Assembly: GCA_014885115.2 (NCBI GenBank)
Contig: WKLE02002492.1
Coordinates: 1-10,635, forward strand
Direction: 5' to 3'
DNA: 10,635 bases
Origin: Asterionellopsis glacialis
Taxonomy: Eukaryota; Bacillariophyta; Plagiogrammaphyceae; Rhaphoneidales; Asterionellopsidaceae
In this document: positions 1 to 5,686 of the stretch, piece after piece
How positions within the stretch are numbered: the stretch's first letter is position 1
How the letters are laid out: each line of letters opens with the position of its first letter
Notes under the pieces: model-generated
Told to the model about the DNA's origin: nothing
Databases searched by the model: none
What the model saw: the letters and a program-made list of their open reading frames with translations, nothing else
Made by a program: the position numbers and the translations under genes

Positions 1-508
1 AAATGCTCTGTTATTAAACTTGCCGAATGCAACTTGAAACACTACTTTTGGTCATATCAGTCTTGAGTTATGGTCACGTGCATTTGTGTTATCGTCTCGT
101 GGTTCGGGGTAGTTTTTGACTAGTACCAGGTAATAGTAAAGTAGTGTGGAACTGTATTGTACTACTTCAGTCTTAGTTAAATACAGGTACATAAGACCTA
201 TATCACTTAGTTTACAGTACAACAATCCTTAGAAGGCGACCCCAAAACAGCTCTGCCCGGAGTATTATCTTCTCTTTTTTTACATCCTACGATACTAAAA
301 TTTTCGCATTTCTTAGAAAAGAAGAATTATTAGAGACTACATCATTATTAATCAATCAGATATAGTCCTAATCTTGCTTGGTCGGTGCGCACACTTTGGC
401 AGAGCTTAGGGTCTACAAACGTCAGATGATGTTGGCATCTGTGTGACCTAGATCCCCTTTTCTTATCATATTACTCATAATTTCTTTCCTAAGTACCACC
501 AATTGAAC
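1..508. other. Non-coding leader region upstream of the HMG-box gene
   Basis: No convincing coding sequence or RNA gene was found on either strand in these ~500 bases. The stretch is AT-rich with short T and A runs. One copy of the interspersed near-palindrome (GTACCAGGTA) lies at 123-132. A CACGTG hexamer lies at about 75-80, and a small 6-bp inverted repeat (CAGATG/CATCTG) at 423-441. It presumably holds the promoter and 5' UTR of the HMG-box gene, but no promoter element can be called with confidence. Confidence 0.5.
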
Positions 509-583
509 ATGGCAGATGCTAATGGTGAAAAATTGGAATTATCGACTGAAAAGGCTTGTGAAAAGTCATCAAAAAAAAACTGA
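509..583 (+). other. Probable true N-terminus of the HMG-box protein, out of frame with the body
   Basis: An ATG at 509 in a strong Kozak-like context (AAC-ATG-G) opens a 24-codon frame ending at TGA 581-583. It starts MADANGEKLELSTEK, an acidic, hydrophilic leader of the kind expected for a nuclear HMG protein. The frame crosses nine A residues at 571-579 and stops straight after them. If the run were eight A, this frame would continue directly into the HMG-box frame (…KSSKKTEIVS…). The ATG at 516, used by the longest uninterrupted frame, has a weak context (C at -3) and a less natural leader. I infer a homopolymer-length error, a natural indel, or a slippage/frameshift site. Confidence 0.6.
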
Positions 584-1526
584 AATTGTCAGTAGTCACG
601 TTAAGGAAGGTATGAAGTCGAAAAACAATGGAGAAAAAAAATACATTGCCACCAAGAAAGACAGCAAGGTGCGAAAGAAACGTGGTGCCCCCCAAAAAGA
701 CCCGTGGGCACCAAAACGTCCATTACCTGCTTTCTTTGCTTACTCCAATAGTAAGAAGGCTGCCCTGAAACGGGAAAATCCGTCTCTAACAAACGTAGAC
801 TTGTCTAGAATTCTAGCGAAGCAATGGAAAGAAGCACCACAAACAGAAAGGCAATGTTACATCGACCAGGAAAAGAAGGACCTTATCAAGTACAAAGTGA
901 AAATGGCAGAGTACAAGAAATCTGTACTAGCTCATGGGAAACCCAAAGGTGAAAATGACGAAGAGGGGGAAAAATATCAGAACGAGAACCTGCAAGGATA
1001 TCAAATATCTTCCATGGCAGGAGATATTCAAACAACCTCACGGGGTTACCCCGTGCATTATATGCCAATAGGTGGTAATGTACCTAGCACGATGTTCCCA
1101 GCTGCTGCTGCGACCCTAGGACAGGTTTATCCAAATCCACAAACAGGTATGCCGACTCTAGATATGATCAGTCACCAGCAAATACATCAAGCTACTGCTG
1201 CGTCGGTCTCGGCATCAGGTAGTGGTAACGTACCGCCAATGGCCTACCCTCAGATGATGTTGAATGTTGCTCAGATACCAGGACTCACTCCAGACCCAAG
1301 ACTAATGACTGGCAACATCCCTTTGCTCGGGATGACAAATCCTATGTTTCACCCTATGCTTGGTTACCAAGTAGGAGCGCCTCTTGGATCACATGGTACC
1401 CCACAACAACCACAACACCAACAAGGTAACAGTTCCAATACTGGAGGTGACACTGAAGGGAGTAATAGGATGCCTGAAAACGTATTTTCTGGGATCAATA
1501 AAAAGTCTAAGCCCGACGATAGATGA
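516..1526 (+). CDS. Single HMG-box DNA-binding protein with a low-complexity C-terminal region
   Basis: The uninterrupted frame encodes 336 residues. One HMG box covers about residues 62-136. It opens with DPWAPKRPLPAFF and keeps the core aromatics F73, F74, W104 and Y126 plus the basic, helical pattern of the fold. A lysine/arginine-rich stretch at 47-61 (KKDSKVRKKRGAPQK) just before the box may act as a nuclear localisation signal and extend minor-groove binding. HMG boxes bend DNA; this one most resembles the PKRP-type, largely sequence-non-specific HMGB/UBF-like class, though specific targets cannot be excluded. After an acidic patch (~146-152), residues 160-320 are rich in Met, Pro, Gly, Gln and Asn, including QQPQHQQG at 297-304, and look disordered. 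The start is uncertain: a better ATG at 509 lies in another frame, separated by a 9-A run at 571-579. Family is secure; partners and targets are unknown. Confidence 0.88.
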   Translation: MLMVKNWNYRLKRLVKSHQKKTEIVSSHVKEGMKSKNNGEKKYIATKKDSKVRKKRGAPQKDPWAPKRPLPAFFAYSNSKKAALKRENPSLTNVDLSRILAKQWKEAPQTERQCYIDQEKKDLIKYKVKMAEYKKSVLAHGKPKGENDEEGEKYQNENLQGYQISSMAGDIQTTSRGYPVHYMPIGGNVPSTMFPAAAATLGQVYPNPQTGMPTLDMISHQQIHQATAASVSASGSGNVPPMAYPQMMLNVAQIPGLTPDPRLMTGNIPLLGMTNPMFHPMLGYQVGAPLGSHGTPQQPQHQQGNSSNTGGDTEGSNRMPENVFSGINKKSKPDDR

Positions 1527-1890
1527 AACAGTTGACGTCAATAGATAAAGAAGGATAGTGGTGGTGTCACGTCTTCTAACCAGTCTAAGAGTTTTGATTG
1601 TTATACCAGTATGGACGTTTTCTTCGGTATGTGCTCATAACAATAAAGAAGGATAGTAGTTGTATCACGTCTTCTAACCAGTTTAAGGGTTTTGATTGTT
1701 ATTCCAGTATGGACGTTTTCTACGGTATGTGCTCATAAGAATAAAATAAACTTTAACAATCATTTTCGCTATAAAATGATAAGTGCTAATGATTGCCCAG
1801 AGACTTGCAAATCCTTCGGGAATCATATTACATAGGATTTTCAAACAAAATTCTTATTTGAAATATTAGTATTCAATACAGTAGTGCCTT
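1527..1890. other. Convergent spacer between the HMG gene and the cyclodeaminase homologue
   Basis: This 364-base spacer joins the 3' ends of two convergent genes. More than half of it is the 98-bp tandem duplication. The rest (about 1746-1890) is AT-rich with no coding signal. AATAAA-like hexamers near 1740-1749 could serve the HMG transcript. No copy of the GTACCWGGTAC motif was seen here. Confidence 0.6.
1545..1740. repeat. 98-bp tandem duplication in the 3' flank of the HMG gene
   Basis: Copy 1 spans 1545-1642 and copy 2 spans 1643-1740. Both start ATAAAGAAGGATAG and end GTATGTGCTCATAA plus two bases. By eye they differ at 8 of 98 positions, all substitutions, so they are about 92% identical with no indel. 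A third copy begins (ATAAA) but breaks off at about 1745. AATAAA hexamers fall at the copy junction (1642-1647) and at the end (1740-1745 and 1744-1749). The array starts 18 bases after the HMG stop codon, so it probably lies in the 3' UTR. Confidence 0.93.
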
Positions 1891-2958
1891 TTATGTCATA
1901 TCAAGTTCCTGCCCTAGATTAAGTTGTTGTGCACGTTGGAGTACAACTTGGGCTGTCATGACATCCTGAATAGCCGTCCCAACAGATTTGAAAAAGGTGC
2001 AATCAACACTTGCTGCAGTTTCCTGCCTCAGCCAATTCTTGTTTTCTAGAACTTCTCCAAGCAAAGCTTTTGGATGGTCATGGTGGGATGATAGGAATTG
2101 GAGATCTCCCACGTTTAGTGCTTCTTGAGTATCAAACAATACTTTGCTTCGCTTAACACTCTCTTCATCGACCTCTTGCATTTCTGATGTATAGGAACCA
2201 ACTCCATTAATGTGACAACCTTTCTTTAACCAGGAACCATCCCAGAGAGGTGTTGTTGTATTTGTTGTAGTTGCGATTACATCTGCTTTTCCAACTGCAT
2301 CCCTTACAGCATCCTTATCACTGAGTAGTACCATGTCATATTCAACGTTCTTTGAGGTATCTTCTGTAAGTTTTTTGACTAATGATTGAGCCCTTTCTGC
2401 CGTACGATTCACAATGGTGACATGATTTACGCTCGGCTGTACAGTCTGTATCGAGTCAATATGGCATTCTGCCTGTAATCCCGCACCGAAGACCACTAGT
2501 CGTTTGGGATCTGTACAACATAGTTGAGTAGCAATAGCACTACCTGCTGCTGTACGGGCTCCCGTCAAATATGTACCTCCCATCAAAGCTTCTGCCATTC
2601 CACTTTCCGCGTTTACTACCATAACTGTCGCTGGTACAAGCGGTTTCCCCTTTGCTGGATTTCCTGCACGAACCGACACCAACTTCATACCCATATAGAC
2701 CTCATTGTCGCCCTCACCATAGTATGCAGCAGGTTTGAAAAATGTCCAGTCCTTAGCTATACCCTCATCTTTCTTGTCGGTGGTGCTATTATCCTCGTAT
2801 GATAGACCCAACCTTGTCGGAACAACACCTTTGCCTGTTTTGAGTGATGCAAGCGCCTTTCGATTGATATCAATGCAGTCTTTTGTTAAAAGGCATTGAC
2901 GGACATCTTTTTCACTCAATATCAGCATTCTAGATAATCTAGTCAATGTCTTGAACAT
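1891..2958 (-). CDS. Ornithine cyclodeaminase/mu-crystallin family NAD(P)-dependent enzyme
   Basis: Starting at the ATG at 2958 gives 355 residues, close to the usual family length; an open stretch upstream to 2973 has only a GTG. Family hallmarks in order are GMKLVSV with K92, LTGARTAA with R135, the Rossmann dinucleotide motif VVFGAGLQAE at about 155-164 (GAGLQA variant typical of the family), NRTAERA at 184-190, HINGVGSY, DTQEALNVGDL at 276-286 and a C-terminal FFKSVGTAIQDV. Members catalyse NAD(P)-dependent ornithine cyclisation, imino-acid (ketimine) reduction or alanine dehydrogenation, or bind thyroid hormone. The segment that in bacterial ornithine cyclodeaminase carries the catalytic Asp reads GVGSYTSEMQEVD here, without that Asp, which favours a ketimine reductase-like role (inference). 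The N-terminus MFKTLTRLSRMLIL is basic and amphipathic and could be a mitochondrial presequence; otherwise translation may begin at the second ATG, 2928. Confidence 0.92.
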   Translation of the reverse strand: MFKTLTRLSRMLILSEKDVRQCLLTKDCIDINRKALASLKTGKGVVPTRLGLSYEDNSTTDKKDEGIAKDWTFFKPAAYYGEGDNEVYMGMKLVSVRAGNPAKGKPLVPATVMVVNAESGMAEALMGGTYLTGARTAAGSAIATQLCCTDPKRLVVFGAGLQAECHIDSIQTVQPSVNHVTIVNRTAERAQSLVKKLTEDTSKNVEYDMVLLSDKDAVRDAVGKADVIATTTNTTTPLWDGSWLKKGCHINGVGSYTSEMQEVDEESVKRSKVLFDTQEALNVGDLQFLSSHHDHPKALLGEVLENKNWLRQETAASVDCTFFKSVGTAIQDVMTAQVVLQRAQQLNLGQELDMT

Positions 2959-3398
2959 GATGTGGAATATCACTTCGTCTGGTCCACATTTCCGTCGAGA
3001 GAAAAGTCGACATCAAAAAGAAATCCAGAACAGTAGCAGGGAAAATGGTATCCAAAACCACCAACTAGAAGAAAATGAAGCACTACTGCACGGATCCCGC
3101 GCATAATTCGTGTCGCTGGCATGTCTTCTCATTTCTTGGTAATAAATATTCAATACTGATACTGTACCTGTAGAGAACTATATTATTTATAAGGGTGTCA
3201 CTCGTCAACCTGTAACAAATAAAAATGTAAAGTAGTAGCCGCCTAGTAGTAGTCTAGAACTTCTGATAATAAAAAAATATGTAGTAAATCTGTATGCCGC
3301 AATAAATGAATTCAATATATTACAAAAAATACAGTATTTTTGTTAGATACAAGGCGGTAAGACCCGCCCAAGAAGATAACAATAATCATGTACTAACT

Positions 3399-3446
3399 GT
3401 ACCTGGTACTTGTTTACATAGAAGACTTTATGTCTGTACCAGGTAC
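3399..3446. repeat. Inverted pair of GTACCWGGTAC motifs, hairpin 1
   Basis: GTACCTGGTAC at 3399-3409 and GTACCAGGTAC at 3436-3446 are exact reverse complements, giving an 11-bp stem. The 26-base interval contains a second, nested complementary pair, ACATA at 3416-3420 and TATGT at 3429-3433. Confidence 0.85.
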
Positions 3447-3488
3447 GTGGAATTGACCAGAGTAATAAAAATCCAGGGTACGGCGTTA

Positions 3489-3498
3489 TACCTGGTAC
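3489..3498. repeat. Solo copy of the GTACCWGGTAC motif
   Basis: TACCTGGTAC at this position matches the interspersed motif over ten bases. It lies between the two hairpin-forming pairs and has no nearby inverted partner of its own, although it could pair with 3436-3446. Confidence 0.75.
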
Positions 3499-3549
3499 AT
3501 GGCAAGGATTAATAGAAGATACTGTAAGTGAAAATTGGTTTTAGTAAAT

Positions 3550-3592
3550 ACTACCTGGTAAGTGGGTAAGACTTGCTTAAGTACCAGGTAGT
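3550..3592. repeat. Inverted pair of motif copies, hairpin 2
   Basis: ACTACCTGGTA at 3550-3560 and TACCAGGTAGT at 3582-3592 are exact reverse complements (11 bp). The interval holds a short nested TAAG/CTTA pair. The pair lies about 200 bases upstream of the acetylesterase start codon. Confidence 0.85.
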
Positions 3593-3771
3593 TCTCTAGA
3601 CTCCCTCCTACTGTACGTACCGAAGCAGATCTTGATCTTGAGATCTGTTGTCCTGCGCAGAAAATGAACTATTATGTTTAGGACGTCAATAGCACATCAT
3701 CAAAGAAAGCGCAATTTCTCATCTGTATCAAAGTAAGCTTTTTGCCTCGCCTAGTCTAGAAAAGTCAATTT

Positions 3772-3828
3772 ATGCTGTTGTCATCATGGAAGCCTTCAAG
3801 AAATACCTATTTGCCATTTTTTGTTTAA
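3772..3828 (+). other. Possible upstream ORF overlapping the acetylesterase start
   Basis: An ATG at 3772 lies 14 bases before the acetylesterase ATG, in another frame. It opens 18 codons that end at TAA 3826-3828, inside the signal-peptide coding region. Its context is weak (T at -3, C at +4), so scanning ribosomes should mostly pass it. It matters only if the transcript starts upstream of 3772, which cannot be judged here. Confidence 0.35.
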
Positions 3829-5486
3829 CTTTGTTGAGCGTCGTCGCAGCTGCAAATTTTGCTGCTGATGATATGCCTTTTCCTCCTTTGGAGGAAAAGA
3901 ATCTGCAGCAGGGGGCAGAAACTCGTGGATTTGTCAGTGCCACGTTTGGGACAAATATGGTTCTTCAGCGTGATCAGCATGTTCCAATTTGGGGGTATGC
4001 AACAGTACCCGGAACAGTCATTACAACAAAGATGATATTGTTGAATGATGGTGACAACGAATCTTCAACTCCTCTTCTTCAAAGACTAGAAACTACAGCA
4101 AGAGATGACGGATTTTGGCGACAGATTCTTCCTCCGCAACCTGCATCTTTAAGTCCTATTTCTATCATCGTTGAGTCATCTGGTGATGATGAGGCAGTTG
4201 AGCTTTCAAATATTTTATTTGGAGACGTCTACATTTGTGGCGGCCAAAGTAACATGGAGTTTGATTTATCTCAAACGACAAATGCTACGGAAGAAATTGC
4301 TGCCGCTGACAAGTACCCTCATATTCGGATTTTCACAGTAGGGAAAGGTACTAAATCAAATAGCCCGCTCCAAGACCTACAGACAATTGAACAAACATGG
4401 TCTGTTGCCAGCTCAAAAACTGTTGCACCTCCTGAAGGACCCAAAGGTTTCCGATATTTTTCATCTGTTTGCTGGTTTTTCGGTAAAACTATTGCTGAGA
4501 ATCTTGATAATCAGGTTCCTTTAGGATTAATATCAAATAACTGGGGTGGTACTAATGTTGAGCAATGGAGTTCATCCGAGGCCTTTGGGAAATGTGGCCG
4601 TGAAGGGGCTCAAGGAGCTTTGTACAATGCCATGATTCATCCCTATACTGTCGGTCCCATGGCATTGACAGGCTTTACATGGTATCAAGGAGAAGCTAAT
4701 GCAAAGGGTGGTGATAGCGCAGATTGGTACTCTTGCTTATTTCCAGCCATGATTGAATCCTGGCGCAAGGACTTTAAGCCAGATTCTCCCGATGATCTGT
4801 ACTTTGGATTCGTTCAACTCTCTACTTGGTGTGTTCCTGGCACTGCCATCCCAGAGCTACGCAATGCTCAAATGACTGCTTACGAGAAACTCAACCATAT
4901 CGGATATTCAACAAATGCCGATCATGGAGCAGGATGCAACATTCACCCTCCAACGAAACAGCCATGCGCCAAACGCCTTGGCAGGTCTGCTCTTGCTCTT
5001 CAATACAAAAGAGATGATCTTGTATGGCGTTCGCCGTCGTACGTATCAGCATCAACGTCCATTCGCGCCACTGAAAACGGACTTGCAGTTGCCACCGCTG
5101 TAATCGATTTGGCAGATGTCGGGGACGATGGGCTCTATATGGTCTACCCATACAATTATATGGATGGTACTTTCGACTGTGCAGGAAAAAACGCGAAAGC
5201 TAGCTGTGCCTGGGCAGGATTGCAACTCAGCAGAGATGGATGGGTAAATGCAACAGTGACGGTGTCAGGCAATCAAATGATTTTGAGTGCAAATGTTGTA
5301 TCGACACCATCTTCAAGCCTAAGGAAGGAGACTCAAAATATTATCGGTACCTCGTATGGTTGGGGTGGAGTCCCTATGCTTAGTGTTTATAGAGCTGGTG
5401 GAGATCTACCAGTCTTACCCTGGAATCGCAGTCTCGCAGGGCACGGATCAGTCGTAGAGGAGGCATCGATGATTGCTGTATCATAA
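3786..5486 (+). CDS. Secreted sialate O-acetylesterase-like SGNH-type carbohydrate esterase
   Basis: This 566-residue protein begins with an ER signal peptide (hydrophobic FAIFCLTLLSVVAAA at 9-23, likely cut after about residue 23). The catalytic domain carries CGGQSNMEF at 151-159 with nucleophile S155, GLISNNWGGTNVEQW at 247-261, GFTWYQGEAN at 296-305, and IHPPTK at 386-391 with H387. H387 and nearby D379 (NADHGAG) are the probable remaining catalytic residues. This order matches the sialate O-acetylesterase family (SIAE type), which removes O-acetyl groups from sialic acids or, in many microbes, from other acetylated sugars. Residues ~48-140 form a beta-rich N-terminal region typical of the family, and 430-545 a C-terminal beta region. 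N-glycosylation sequons occur at N91, N166, N488 and N547. The start has a good context (ATC-ATG-G). I infer secreted or endomembrane location; the true substrate is unknown. No plastid-type ASAFAP cleavage motif is evident. Confidence 0.93.
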   Translation: MEAFKKYLFAIFCLTLLSVVAAANFAADDMPFPPLEEKNLQQGAETRGFVSATFGTNMVLQRDQHVPIWGYATVPGTVITTKMILLNDGDNESSTPLLQRLETTARDDGFWRQILPPQPASLSPISIIVESSGDDEAVELSNILFGDVYICGGQSNMEFDLSQTTNATEEIAAADKYPHIRIFTVGKGTKSNSPLQDLQTIEQTWSVASSKTVAPPEGPKGFRYFSSVCWFFGKTIAENLDNQVPLGLISNNWGGTNVEQWSSSEAFGKCGREGAQGALYNAMIHPYTVGPMALTGFTWYQGEANAKGGDSADWYSCLFPAMIESWRKDFKPDSPDDLYFGFVQLSTWCVPGTAIPELRNAQMTAYEKLNHIGYSTNADHGAGCNIHPPTKQPCAKRLGRSALALQYKRDDLVWRSPSYVSASTSIRATENGLAVATAVIDLADVGDDGLYMVYPYNYMDGTFDCAGKNAKASCAWAGLQLSRDGWVNATVTVSGNQMILSANVVSTPSSSLRKETQNIIGTSYGWGGVPMLSVYRAGGDLPVLPWNRSLAGHGSVVEEASMIAVS

Positions 5487-5686
5487 TGAATTCCATTGTA
5501 TTGTTATCTAAAAAAACGAATCCTTCAACGAAAGTGCTGGATCCAATGGTTAACTTCCTTTAGGTTATGTGTTTCTGTTTCTATTTAGAACTGTACATTA
5601 AATATTCGGAAAAAAGCCTTTAGCAAAATCGTTTCTTTCTCGTTTCCTCCCTTTCTGCAAGCACGGACCTCACCATTAACAACAAA

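Larger units (their letters stand above)
2959..3785. other. Divergent spacer between the cyclodeaminase homologue and the acetylesterase
   Basis: This 827-base region contains both 5' ends. No tRNA or other RNA gene was recognised. The part 3000-3300 is AT-rich. The part 3390-3600 holds five copies of the GTACCWGGTAC motif, four of them in two inverted pairs. A small inverted repeat (CAGATCT/AGATCTG, loop 8) lies at 3626-3647. An open frame at 3306-3512 is not convincing as a gene. Confidence 0.55.

Noticed and set aside
84..140. tRNA-like T-arm (GGTTCGGGG near 100)
   Set aside because: No acceptor, D-arm or anticodon-arm pairing could be built around it.
558..595. Tiny GT-AG intron explaining the HMG frameshift
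   Set aside because: The frame-restoring choice I could find (about 565-592) would be only 28 bases, below plausible intron size; other GT-AG pairs tried do not restore the frame.
2959..2973. Longer start for the cyclodeaminase homologue at 2973
   Set aside because: The codon there is GTG; in a eukaryotic nuclear gene the ATG at 2958 (A at -3) is the sensible start, and the upstream frame reaches a stop without another ATG.
3306..3512. 68-residue frame on + in the divergent spacer
   Set aside because: It is built across the GTACCWGGTAC hairpin repeats, has no recognisable domain or leader, and the composition is that of spacer DNA.
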